In this document: piece after piece, positions 8,595 through 17,212 of the stretch | Layout: each line of letters starts with the position of its first letter | Position numbering within the stretch: the stretch's first letter is position 1 | DNA from: Saccharofermentans sp. | GTDB taxonomy: Bacteria; Bacillota; Clostridia; Saccharofermentanales; Saccharofermentanaceae | Length of the DNA stretch: 64,000 nucleotides | Direction of reading: 5' to 3' | Assembly (NCBI GenBank): GCA_024403715.1 | Contig: JAKSRJ010000001.1 | Location: 124,001-188,000 of the forward strand | The notes under the pieces: model-generated | The model's input: only the letters and a program-made list of their open reading frames with translations | What the model was told of the DNA's origin: nothing | The model's database searches: none | Made by a program: the position numbers and the translations under genes

Positions 8595-9482
8595 ATGAAG
8601 AAAGTATTAAAGGCAATTGGAAAGGTGTTAAAGTTCCCTGTATGGGGCATTATAGCATTCTTGTTGCTCATCGCAGGTCAGGAATTAATTGGTGTTAAAC
8701 TAACGAATCTGATTCCTGAACGTCTAATGGAAAATGATGCTGTATCAACAGCTTCAATGTATTTGGTATTTATCGGAATCTGGATTGTCGCATTTGCATG
8801 GATGGTAATCTTTAAGTGGTCTCGTCCAATCATTAAGGCAATCGGAACTAAGGCTTCCGGTAATAACCTAAAGAACCTTGGCATTGGTCTTTTGATCGGT
8901 GGTGGTCTTAATCTCACCTGCGCTTTGGTAGCAATGCTTAATAAGGATATTGCTATTACTTATGATAGCTTTAGACCAATATCATTTATCGCTATTTTTA
9001 TCTGTGTATTTATTCAGTCCGGTGCAGAAGAACTTATCTGTCGTGGTTACTTATATCAGAAGCTTAGAAAGACTTTTAACAATCCATGGGTTGCAATTAT
9101 TGGTAATGCAGTATTTTTTGGATTTATCCACTTAGCAAATCCTGGTATTACAGCTTTATCAGTAGTTAACATCATCGTAGCAGGTGTTTTCTTCTCATTG
9201 ATGGTTTACTATATGGATAGTATATGGTGTGCTATGGCTGCACACGCAGCATGGAACTTCATGCAGAACATTGTACTTGGTCTTCCTAACAGCGGAATCG
9301 TAGTTCCTTACTCAGTATTTAGTCTTGACGCAGCAAATGCAAGAGACAGCTGGGCATATAGTGTAGGCTTTGGTGTTGAGGGTACACTCTTTTCAGACGC
9401 TATCTTAATCGTTGGATGTATCGTATTAATCATCTGGGGTAGAAAGCATGGCAAGAAGGAACTTAACGTCTGGGCAAAGTAA
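8595..9482 (+). CDS. CPBP family intramembrane metalloprotease
   Basis: This 295-residue polytopic membrane protein has the CPBP (Abi/CaaX-like) signature in order: AEELICRGYLY (the EExxxR motif, about residue 143), FFGFIHLANPG with a metal-binding His (about 175-185), and HAAWNFMQN (about 217-225). About eight hydrophobic helices span the protein. Members of the family act as CaaX-type proteases, bacteriocin self-immunity proteins or anti-sigma/peptide processors. The ATG has AGGAGA upstream. It is monocistronic, between the repeat-containing promoter and a strong terminator. Its promoter layout matches that of two micro-genes at 39.1 kb, which suggests co-regulation and makes a peptide-processing or immunity role worth testing. 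Confidence 0.88.
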   Translation: MKKVLKAIGKVLKFPVWGIIAFLLLIAGQELIGVKLTNLIPERLMENDAVSTASMYLVFIGIWIVAFAWMVIFKWSRPIIKAIGTKASGNNLKNLGIGLLIGGGLNLTCALVAMLNKDIAITYDSFRPISFIAIFICVFIQSGAEELICRGYLYQKLRKTFNNPWVAIIGNAVFFGFIHLANPGITALSVVNIIVAGVFFSLMVYYMDSIWCAMAAHAAWNFMQNIVLGLPNSGIVVPYSVFSLDAANARDSWAYSVGFGVEGTLFSDAILIVGCIVLIIWGRKHGKKELNVWAK

Positions 9483-9536
9483 TTTAGCTTGAAACTCGCG
9501 AGAGTTCTCCAATATATTTGTTTCCTTGTTTTGTGG

Positions 9537-9566
9537 AAAGAGGTGATCGTAAGGTCACCTCTTTTC
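9537..9566 (+). terminator. Rho-independent terminator after the CPBP gene
   Basis: A perfect ten-base stem, AAAGAGGTGA pairing with TCACCTCTTT and an 8-base loop, is followed by further T residues. It ends the CPBP transcript. Confidence 0.85.
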
Positions 9567-9673
9567 ACGTGTTAAACTTTATGAAACATTGTGCGATGGA
9601 ATAGATAAATGATATGATTCCGTAAACCTATATAATCAAGCTATACAAGGGTTATGATAAGGAAAATCAAGTT

Positions 9674-10150
9674 ATGGAAAACAAAATAAAAGTGCTTTTC
9701 GTGTGCTGGGGCAATATTTGTCGATCACCGATGTGCGAGTTTGTTCTTAAGGATATGGTGGAAAAGAGAGGAGTCGCAGATCAGTTTTACATAGAGTCTG
9801 CAGCTACGAGTACGGAAGAAATATGGAATGGCATTGGTAATCCGGTATACCCACCAGCGCGAGAGGAACTTGCATCCCATGGCATAAGCTGCGCTGGTAA
9901 GCGTGCTCGTCAGATTACTCCTGAAGACTATAGTAAGTTCGATTATATTCTTTGCGCTGATACGATGAATATTCGGTATGCTCTTAAAATAGTTGGTGGC
10001 GATCCTGAAAGTAAAATTGAACTTGTACTCGACTATACTGATAGACCCGGTAGATCAATAGCTGATCCTTGGTATACGGGCGATTTTAAAGCTACATGGA
10101 ATGATGTTGTAGAAGGGTGTGAAGGACTATTAAATCACACACTAGGTTAA
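9674..10150 (+). CDS. Low-molecular-weight protein-tyrosine phosphatase
   Basis: The protein has 158 residues, the usual size for the family. The N-terminal P-loop CWGNICRS (C11 to S18) fits the C-x5-R-S phosphate-binding site, with C11 as nucleophile. The catalytic Asp lies in the late DPWYTGDF motif (about residues 136-143). The enzyme should dephosphorylate phosphotyrosine in cytoplasmic proteins; in Firmicutes such enzymes often modulate capsule or stress functions. It is convergent with the LTA-synthase-like gene, and the two stop codons share two bases (10148-10149), with no terminator hairpin between them. Confidence 0.93.
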   Translation: MENKIKVLFVCWGNICRSPMCEFVLKDMVEKRGVADQFYIESAATSTEEIWNGIGNPVYPPAREELASHGISCAGKRARQITPEDYSKFDYILCADTMNIRYALKIVGGDPESKIELVLDYTDRPGRSIADPWYTGDFKATWNDVVEGCEGLLNHTLG

Positions 10151-12114
10151 TTATAGTTTGATTCAATTATGCTGTAGTACTGTAAGCCGTAGTACTGATT
10201 GAGTATTGAATTTTCTTCGCTTATAGTGTGCCATTCATTTGATGCCTCGGAATAATATCCAGAATAATTAATTACAGGAATAGAAGTTCTTGTATTGGAG
10301 ATTAAATTGTAGTACGGGCCCAAGGGAATACCTGCGGTATTAAGAACATCAAGTGCTAAATAGTTAAGCGATGTTCTTGTATCATCAGGCAATGAATCAG
10401 GTAAATCATAATTTGCCCATAGTACATAAGGCACCAACCATCGTCTTAATCCTAAATCTGAGTCAGAATCGGCATTGTTGAGTAGTTCTAATGATGGCTG
10501 ATGGTCACCAAAAATTAGAACAACGTATCGCCCAGTTCTGTTTTGTAATTCGCTTAAAAAGAACTCAAGTGCCATATCGCTTTGGTTTATGTCGGAAAGA
10601 TATGTGTTAAGTTCATCATCATTTGTAGTACCACTGACGAAATTCGTGATTTCATTGGCTTCGCTGATTGAACTATATCCACCATGGTTCTGAATTGTTA
10701 CCATGAACATAAACTGAGGGGCGTTGTTTGAATCAAGCATAGATAGAATATTCTCATATGCACATCTATCAGATATAACAGCTTGGTCTTCGCCCATAAC
10801 GGATATCATTTTAAAATATGAGTCATTAGTATATTGGAAATCATCAATAAACATCATGCTATTAAATCCAAGATTAGGATAAGCAATGGTTCTATTCCAT
10901 CCAGAGCTAAGAAAAGGATGCATTGCTGTGCATTCGTAACCAAAGTTAGTTAAATAACTTGCAATCGAATAGGTTGGTTTACCAAGATACATAGAATACG
11001 GTATTGACCCAACAGGTAGATGGGCTGTGGTAATGCTTGTTAAAAATTCAAATTCTGAATTACAGGTGTTCCCTCCAAATACAGATGAATATGCATACCC
11101 AAACCTAGAATTAGGTTGTTCTTGAAGACTTCTGATGAAAGGAATTGGATCATCAAAGTCACCTGTTAAATCACTGTATATAGTCATGTCAGCAAGAGAT
11201 TCATTCATGATGACTATGATGTTGGTATTGGCATCAATAGTGTCGGAAGGCGCTGTAAAAACTCCATTATACAAATCGGCGTTATAGCCTTCTGGTTTTT
11301 CAACCTTATAGTTACTTAGCACTAGAGCAAAGTTTGTTATAAATCCGTTTACAGCAGATGGGCGATTGCCCCAATACTCAATTTTATGAGTCTGACTAAT
11401 TGAATACACAGAAGCAAACAAAGAAATGATAGCAATAAAAGATGCTAAAACATTGCCGATATACCAAGTGAGGTTTTTAGATATTGTTGCGCGCTGATTT
11501 GGAAGTCTGATGCTTACTACTGACAATATGTATATTAATAAGGGGAGATATGCTAATAAAAATGGATCTCGAAAAGGAAATGTGTAGTTTCCGGCTACGT
11601 TCATTGCAGTTGTTGCACCAAGAATATCAGTTGGAGTTAACTCAGTTCCTCTAAAAGCATATACAAAATAGTTTGTAATGCTTATAAGAGTTGTTGGGAT
11701 AATTGAAATGATTGCTGATGTTTTGGCGTTAATTAATAAGCATCTAAGAAAAAAGTATAGACTTAGTATTAGGAAGAATTCAACGACATATGCACTTATG
11801 CCTTGAAATGCCAGTGAATAAAGAATTATAGAATGTCTGTCAAAAAAAAGTAGAGTTGAAGACTCGTATAATGACAGTGCGTGATTGATATAAGAACCGA
11901 CTACAAATGCAAATGTAGAATAGAACAAATCCATAATCCAAGCTTTGGAGTCTTTTATTTCTATCTTTATTAAAAGAGGCAAAGAAATAACTATATAGAA
12001 AAAAAGAATTTCATGACATTTATTCCATGTGAGTATTGCACATATGATTAATACTAATGCGACTAGACCACATTTGATATAACTTAAAGAATTTTTCTCG
12101 AATTTAAATTCCAT
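10147..12114 (-). CDS. LTA-synthase-like membrane sulfatase-fold phosphoglycerol transferase
   Basis: About 655 residues from the chosen start. Five or six hydrophobic segments fill the N-terminal about 240 residues, and an extracellular sulfatase-fold domain makes up the rest. Motifs match LtaS-type enzymes: NIIVIMNESLADM (metal-binding Glu), GGNTCNSEFEFLT (Thr at the nucleophile position), a GWNRTIAYPNLGF region, and IFGDHQPS (metal-binding Asp/His). Such enzymes transfer glycerol phosphate from phosphatidylglycerol to cell-surface polymers. The start at 12114 has GGAG seven bases upstream; the frame extends to 12201 without a comparable site. It is monocistronic on the minus strand. True LtaS versus a paralogue modifying another glycan cannot be decided here. 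Confidence 0.85.
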   Translation of the reverse strand: MEFKFEKNSLSYIKCGLVALVLIICAILTWNKCHEILFFYIVISLPLLIKIEIKDSKAWIMDLFYSTFAFVVGSYINHALSLYESSTLLFFDRHSIILYSLAFQGISAYVVEFFLILSLYFFLRCLLINAKTSAIISIIPTTLISITNYFVYAFRGTELTPTDILGATTAMNVAGNYTFPFRDPFLLAYLPLLIYILSVVSIRLPNQRATISKNLTWYIGNVLASFIAIISLFASVYSISQTHKIEYWGNRPSAVNGFITNFALVLSNYKVEKPEGYNADLYNGVFTAPSDTIDANTNIIVIMNESLADMTIYSDLTGDFDDPIPFIRSLQEQPNSRFGYAYSSVFGGNTCNSEFEFLTSITTAHLPVGSIPYSMYLGKPTYSIASYLTNFGYECTAMHPFLSSGWNRTIAYPNLGFNSMMFIDDFQYTNDSYFKMISVMGEDQAVISDRCAYENILSMLDSNNAPQFMFMVTIQNHGGYSSISEANEITNFVSGTTNDDELNTYLSDINQSDMALEFFLSELQNRTGRYVVLIFGDHQPSLELLNNADSDSDLGLRRWLVPYVLWANYDLPDSLPDDTRTSLNYLALDVLNTAGIPLGPYYNLISNTRTSIPVINYSGYYSEASNEWHTISEENSILNQYYGLQYYSIIESNYN

Positions 12115-12262
12115 ATAATATCTCCAATGATTGGTTACTAGTATTATACTCGCATTAATAGGCGTGTAATATAACATAAGTGAAACTTTGATGCGAGACA
12201 TTAAAGCTTAAGGTGTGGTATTTTAATAAAAGAAAATTCCTTAAAATGGAGGAAACTTATAG

Positions 12263-12862
12263 ATGAATATTGTTTGTCTTGATATGGAGGGTGTTCTTGT
12301 CCCTGAGATTTGGATTGCTTTTGCCGAGGCTTCTGGTATTCCTGAACTCAAGAAAACAACTCGAGATGAACCTGATTACGATAAATTAATGAAGTGGAGA
12401 ATAGGTATTCTTAAGGAACATGGTTTGGGCCTTAAGGAAATACAGGATACCATTGCTAAGATAGACCCTCTTCCAGGAGCTAAGGAGTTCTTAGACAGCT
12501 TAAGAGAAGAGACTCAGGTGATTGTGCTTAGTGATACATTTTCACAGTTCGCTATGCCTCTTATGAAGAAACTCGGATATCCAGCTTTGTTCTGTAATGA
12601 ACTTGAAGTTGCAGACAATGGAGAAATAACTGGTTTTAAGATGCGTTGTGAAAATTCAAAGCTCACTACAGTTAAGCATTTGCAGGCTATGGGTTTTGAG
12701 ACAATAGCAGCTGGCGATAGCTATAATGATTTGGGTATGATTAAGGCTTCCAAGGCAGGTTTCTTATTCAGATCTACTGACAAAATTAAGGCAGATAATC
12801 CTGAGTTAGAGGCATTTGAGGAGTTTGATGATTTCCTTGCTGCTATTAAGGGTGCTCTTTAA
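12263..12862 (+). CDS. thrH: ThrH-like HAD phosphatase (phosphoserine phosphatase / homoserine phosphotransferase)
   Basis: This 199-residue HAD-superfamily enzyme has the ThrH signature: CLDMEGVLVPEIWIAFAE at the N-terminus (DxE rather than the usual DxD), TTRDEPDYDKLMKWR, VIVLSDTF (motif II Ser/Thr region) and AAGDSYNDLGM (motif IV). In Pseudomonas ThrH shows phosphoserine phosphatase and phosphoserine:homoserine phosphotransferase activity, so a role in serine or threonine synthesis is expected. The ATG follows GGAGGAA. The next gene starts 8 bp after the stop, suggesting an operon with the Fe-ADH-like and CCA-adding genes. Confidence 0.88.
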   Translation: MNIVCLDMEGVLVPEIWIAFAEASGIPELKKTTRDEPDYDKLMKWRIGILKEHGLGLKEIQDTIAKIDPLPGAKEFLDSLREETQVIVLSDTFSQFAMPLMKKLGYPALFCNELEVADNGEITGFKMRCENSKLTTVKHLQAMGFETIAAGDSYNDLGMIKASKAGFLFRSTDKIKADNPELEAFEEFDDFLAAIKGAL

Positions 12863-12870
12863 TATTTAGA

Positions 12871-14085
12871 ATGAGTAAAAATAACAATTACCTCACATAT
12901 GCTGCATCCTGTGAGTATGAACCACAGGAGTTATACCTTGATGGTAATCAGAACGCTGATATTTGCATTAAGCTTTCAGAACTTGGTGCAAGGCGTATTC
13001 TTATGATGCGTCCTGATAATATTGCTACATACAAGAAGGCGGTTGAGTTTACTACCAAGCTTGAGAAATCTAATTTTAAGTTGTTCACTTATTCTAGAAG
13101 ATATCAATATCCTAGTTCTCATGATATTACTAAGGCGTACTCGTTATATATGGAATATAACTGCGATACTATAGTGGTATTCGGGGGAGAAGCGGATATT
13201 TACTGTGCTAAGATGGTGGAAGCCATGGCAGTAAATGGTATTAAGGATCCAACTCTATTTGAAGGATATAACAAGATTAAGAAGGATATATCTCTTCTAT
13301 GTTGTGTTGGTATGGATAATTCTTCTGCAATAGCTTCAAGTAGTGCTGAGTTCAAAGATGAAAATACAGGCAGATGGATTGTATCTTTATCTAATTTTTT
13401 AATACCACAGATGGTAGTTATTGATACAGATATTGCGATGCGTACTTATATGGCTGATTCTGTAGCTTCAGCTCTTGATTCTCTAGCTATGGCTATAGAA
13501 GCCTTCTTATCTCCTGCATGTTTATTTCAGCCTCTTTATAAAGCTTCTGCTATTAGCAGCATAAATCTTGTGTTAAGTAATCTCATTGAAATGAAGGATC
13601 ATCCAGATGACAGTTATTTAAGGCGTAAAATTGCTATGGCTGGTATATATGCGGGAACAGCAACAAGAATGAGTGGTATGGGATATGCTCATATTACGAT
13701 TCACGCTCTCTGCGATAGGTATAAAGTTGATTTTGGGAAGCTTTATTTGAAGTTGTTAACAGCTTTTATTAAGGAATCACAGAATCGAATTATCAATCAG
13801 TTAGCAGAAATCTATGATTATTTAGTTGTCAATGGTGTTAATACAGGAATAGCTGGTGTAGGTGGTATACCAGAAAAAATGTATACTAAGGAAGAATCGG
13901 CACAGGCATTCATAGATTTGTTGGAGTCTTTGTATGAAACATTGATAATTGATGAGCCTGTTATTCCAGAAATGTCTGAAAAAGATATTAAAAGTTTAGC
14001 TGAATCGATTAAGGATCAATCAGATGAGTTTGGCCTTACGGCATTAAATTCAGCATCCATAGAGTCTGTTATTAAATCATTATGA
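12871..14085 (+). CDS. Iron-containing-alcohol-dehydrogenase-fold protein with degenerate metal site
   Basis: The 404-residue protein follows the layout of the Fe-ADH / dehydroquinate-synthase-like superfamily: an N-terminal nucleotide-binding half with VVFGGEADIYCAKM (about residue 105) and a helical C-terminal half. In the usual DALTHAIEA motif the sequence is DSLAMAIEA, so the metal His is Met. In the later region GYAHITIHAL keeps two His, but the usual TPHG position reads VDFG, losing a third ligand. Loss of two of the four ligands suggests a non-canonical or non-catalytic role, or another cofactor. The gene lies 8 bp after thrH and overlaps the CCA-adding gene by 4 bp (ATGA), so the three are probably co-transcribed. 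Confidence 0.65.
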   Translation: MSKNNNYLTYAASCEYEPQELYLDGNQNADICIKLSELGARRILMMRPDNIATYKKAVEFTTKLEKSNFKLFTYSRRYQYPSSHDITKAYSLYMEYNCDTIVVFGGEADIYCAKMVEAMAVNGIKDPTLFEGYNKIKKDISLLCCVGMDNSSAIASSSAEFKDENTGRWIVSLSNFLIPQMVVIDTDIAMRTYMADSVASALDSLAMAIEAFLSPACLFQPLYKASAISSINLVLSNLIEMKDHPDDSYLRRKIAMAGIYAGTATRMSGMGYAHITIHALCDRYKVDFGKLYLKLLTAFIKESQNRIINQLAEIYDYLVVNGVNTGIAGVGGIPEKMYTKEESAQAFIDLLESLYETLIIDEPVIPEMSEKDIKSLAESIKDQSDEFGLTALNSASIESVIKSL

Positions 14086-15440
14086 TTCCAGATTGTATCA
14101 AAGAAGCAATGATTGCGATGAATAATGCTCACTACGAGTGTTATATCGTGGGAGGAGCTGTGCGTGATAAATTACGTGGAGTAAAAATCCATGATTTTGA
14201 TTTAGCAACATCGGCTCTTCCATCTCAGACGATTGAAGTTATGAATAATGCTGGCTTTAAAACCATAATCGATTCTTCAAAGTATGGAACAGTAGTTTTT
14301 AAACGCCGTGACGATGAAGCTCCTATAGAGATTACTACTTTTAGAGGCGAAGATAATTATGATGACAATAGACATCCTTATAATGTTGATTTTGGTGTTG
14401 ACATAAAACAAGATGCATTACGTCGTGATTTCACTATTAATAGTCTTTATATGGATAAAGATGGTAATATAGCAGATCCCAATAATGGTATTGAAGATAT
14501 TAATGAAGGATTAATACGTGCTGTTGGAAATCCGATACGACGCTTTAATGAAGATGCGTTACGAATCCTTAGAGCGGTGAGATTTCAAGCAAAAACGGGT
14601 TTTACGATAGAAGAAGAAACTTATAATGCGATGGTTTTATGTAAGTCGTTGTTAGGTAACATTTCAAAGGAGAGAATTTTTACGGAGCTGACTGGAATAT
14701 TAACAGCTCCAGGCGGCTCTTCTGCCATTCGTGACAATCTAGAAATAATAGGTGAGATTATTCCAGAATTGTTGCTTCAAAAGGATTTTGATCAGAAATC
14801 TAAATATCATGATAAGACTTTGTTAGAGCATACTTTGTCTGTTCTGGATGGTATTCCGGTCGAAGATTCAGGAGTCAAGAAGGTTGAATACGCTTATGCA
14901 GCTTTATTACATGATATAGGAAAACCACAGACATTTGTTATCGATGAAGATGGCGTTGGTCATATGAAAAAACATGCTTTGTCAGGTGTTATTATAACTG
15001 AAAGAATTGCCGAAGAACTTAGGTTCTCTAATGAGCTTAAATCTAGCGTTGAGAAACTAGTCTTATATCACGATTCTTTTCCTGCACCTGAACGTAAATC
15101 TGTAATGAGATTTATCAGTAAGTTGAGTCCTGAGTTTTGTGAGAAACTTTTTGTTCTTCAAAGGGCAGATATTATGGCTCATTCAGAAATAGGTCAAAAG
15201 CGATTGGAGCTTCTCGATAGTATTATTAATGTTTTTGCTGGAATTATGAATGAACCACATTGTTTCAGCGTTAAAGACCTAAATATTAGTGGTGATGATT
15301 TGTTGGAGATTGGCATACCTAGAAGTCCATTGATGGGAAAGATTCTTAATGATCTGTTAGTTCAGGTTATAGAAGAGAGATTAAGTAATAACAAAGAAGA
15401 ACTTAAGAATTACGTTCAGCAAAAATATAGTAATTGTTAG
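14082..15440 (+). CDS. cca: CCA tRNA nucleotidyltransferase
   Basis: The 452-residue protein is a class II CCA-adding enzyme. The N-terminal nucleotidyltransferase domain has GGAVRDKLRG and the catalytic pair in HDFDLATSALP; RRDFTINSLYMD and the NEDALRILRAVRFQ motif follow. A C-terminal HD domain includes LLHDIGKP (about residues 278-285). It repairs or adds the 3' CCA end of tRNAs, although both tRNA genes in this window already encode CCA. It overlaps the preceding gene by four bases (ATGA), indicating translational coupling. Length and motif order are normal. Confidence 0.93.
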   Translation: MIPDCIKEAMIAMNNAHYECYIVGGAVRDKLRGVKIHDFDLATSALPSQTIEVMNNAGFKTIIDSSKYGTVVFKRRDDEAPIEITTFRGEDNYDDNRHPYNVDFGVDIKQDALRRDFTINSLYMDKDGNIADPNNGIEDINEGLIRAVGNPIRRFNEDALRILRAVRFQAKTGFTIEEETYNAMVLCKSLLGNISKERIFTELTGILTAPGGSSAIRDNLEIIGEIIPELLLQKDFDQKSKYHDKTLLEHTLSVLDGIPVEDSGVKKVEYAYAALLHDIGKPQTFVIDEDGVGHMKKHALSGVIITERIAEELRFSNELKSSVEKLVLYHDSFPAPERKSVMRFISKLSPEFCEKLFVLQRADIMAHSEIGQKRLELLDSIINVFAGIMNEPHCFSVKDLNISGDDLLEIGIPRSPLMGKILNDLLVQVIEERLSNNKEELKNYVQQKYSNC

Positions 15441-15535
15441 CAATTATGAAAAAAATGTGAAAATTCCTCTATCTTTTTTGAGATGCCGGAGGTATAATAC
15501 CACTGTGTTGTCATAGACTGTTTAGGAGATTTGAT

Positions 15536-15793
15536 ATGAGGCGTTTTAATAAGACTGATAAGAAGGGTTTCACATTAATTGAGATTATGCTCGTAGTGGC
15601 TATTATTGTCATTCTTGCTAGTGTTGGTTTTATGAGCATTGGTGATACAATTGCTAATGCAAAAAGAAACGAGTCATTACAAGAGTCTAAGTTCCAAGTA
15701 CGAGCACAAAGCCATAATGATTCAGTAAGAAGAAATATGCTTTCCGGTACACCTCATCGTGTTGCTGCAGCTTCTACATCAGCAGGTGCTTAA
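15536..15793 (+). CDS. Short type IV pilin-like / pseudopilin protein
   Basis: An 85-residue protein with a classic prepilin N-terminus: a short basic leader, the cleavage motif KKGFTLIEIMLVVAIIV with Glu at +5, and a hydrophobic helix to about residue 35. The remaining about 50 residues are polar and Ala/Ser-rich with no Cys pair, far shorter than usual major pilins (about 130-170). AGGAGA precedes the ATG. No prepilin peptidase, assembly ATPase or other pilin gene is nearby, so it is an orphan in this window. It is followed by a terminator. Confidence 0.8.
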   Translation: MRRFNKTDKKGFTLIEIMLVVAIIVILASVGFMSIGDTIANAKRNESLQESKFQVRAQSHNDSVRRNMLSGTPHRVAAASTSAGA

Positions 15794-15832
15794 TCTAACA
15801 AGCTATCATTTGTATTAATATGATGTTTTCTT

Positions 15833-15860
15833 ACCCGTAGCTGTATGCCACGGGTTTTTG
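15833..15860 (+). terminator. Terminator between pseudopilin and pepT
   Basis: The arms ACCCGT and ACGGGT pair across an 11-base loop and are followed by TTTTTGTTTT. The AGGAGG ribosome binding site of pepT begins a few bases after the T-run, so pepT translation may depend on readthrough or on a promoter within the hairpin region. Confidence 0.7.
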
Positions 15861-15875
15861 TTTTAGGAGGTAAGT

Positions 15876-17102
15876 ATGAGTAAAGTTTTGGAACGATTCA
15901 TTAAATATATATCTATTGATACTTCTTCATCTGAAGAAAGTGGATTACACCCATCGACCGATAAACAGAAAAAACTTGGTTTGGTTCTGAAAAATGAATT
16001 GGACTTTCTGGGAGCTACAAATGTATATCATGATGAGCATAACTATGTATATGCGATCATTCCTTCTACTGATTCAAGTATAGATAAAACGATTGGCCTT
16101 GTAGCCCATATGGACACTTCACCAGAAGCGTCAGGTGAGGATGTTAAGGCAATCTTTATAAAGAACTATGATGGTAAAGATATATTGATTAGTTCAACTC
16201 AGAAACTATCACCGAGTGTTTTTCCTGAACTTAAGAATTATATTGGTAAAACTATTATTCATACAGATGGATTGACTTTACTTGGTAGTGATGATAAGGC
16301 TGGAATTGCTGAGATTATGACTTTGGCAGAAATTCTGCTTAGCGATATTGCTTCTGGTAACTCTCAGTATAAGCACGGTGCGATATCTATTGCTTTTACT
16401 CCGGATGAGGAGATTGGTGAAGGGGTTATGTTTTTTGATGTAAAGCGTTTTGGTGCAGATTATGCTTACACTGTAGACGGCGGTGCATTGGGTGAACTTG
16501 AATACGAGAATTTTAATGCTGCAAGTGCAGTTATTGAATTCAGTGGCATTAGCATTCACCCAGGAGACGCCAAGGATAAGATGATTAACGCAGCCTCTAT
16601 CGCGTGTGAATTCCAATCTATGATTCCTCTAGATGAGCGTCCTGAAACGACCTCTGGTTATGAAGGTTTTTATCATTTAACTGATATGGAAGGTGACGTT
16701 ACTAGTGCAAAACTTACTTACATTATTCGCGACCATGACAATAGTCAGTTTATAGCTCGAAAGGCATTTGTTGAGCAGTGCGTCAATATAATCAATAGCA
16801 AATATGGAGCAGGTACAGCAAAAGCTATCATAAAAGATCAATATAAAAATATGCGTGAGATAATTGACCCGCAGAATATGTTTTTGATTGATAAAGCATC
16901 TGAAGCTATGAGAATAAATGGTGTTGAGCCAATTATTAAGCCGATTAGAGGTGGAACTGACGGTGCCAATCTGTCTTTTATGGGGATTCCGTGCCCTAAC
17001 TTAAGTACAGGTGGACACAATTTTCATGGTGTGTATGAGTATATTCCACTTGAATCAATGGAAAAGATGGTAGAGGTTTTGCTTTCTATAGTTGTTTCTT
17101 AA
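15876..17102 (+). CDS. pepT: Peptidase T (tripeptide aminopeptidase)
   Basis: The 408-residue M20-family zinc aminopeptidase has VAHMDTSPEASGEDVK (first zinc His and Asp), LLGSDDKAGIAEIM (bridging Asp), FTPDEEIGEG (catalytic and metal Glu), YTVDGGALGELEYENFNAA, and a late GGTDGANLSFMGIPCPNLSTG stretch, all as in PepT. It releases N-terminal residues from tripeptides in the cytoplasm. Length matches the family (about 408). The ribosome binding site AGGAGG is strong. It appears to be transcribed alone. Confidence 0.95.
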   Translation: MSKVLERFIKYISIDTSSSEESGLHPSTDKQKKLGLVLKNELDFLGATNVYHDEHNYVYAIIPSTDSSIDKTIGLVAHMDTSPEASGEDVKAIFIKNYDGKDILISSTQKLSPSVFPELKNYIGKTIIHTDGLTLLGSDDKAGIAEIMTLAEILLSDIASGNSQYKHGAISIAFTPDEEIGEGVMFFDVKRFGADYAYTVDGGALGELEYENFNAASAVIEFSGISIHPGDAKDKMINAASIACEFQSMIPLDERPETTSGYEGFYHLTDMEGDVTSAKLTYIIRDHDNSQFIARKAFVEQCVNIINSKYGAGTAKAIIKDQYKNMREIIDPQNMFLIDKASEAMRINGVEPIIKPIRGGTDGANLSFMGIPCPNLSTGGHNFHGVYEYIPLESMEKMVEVLLSIVVS

Positions 17103-17212
17103 ATAAAATTTTAACATGTTGAAAACTATGTTCAAAGCGACCTAAAAATTATAAAAAATTGTTTATTTCGGTGTATAATGTGAACACGTCTTTTAAATGA
17201 GGAGTTCAAACA

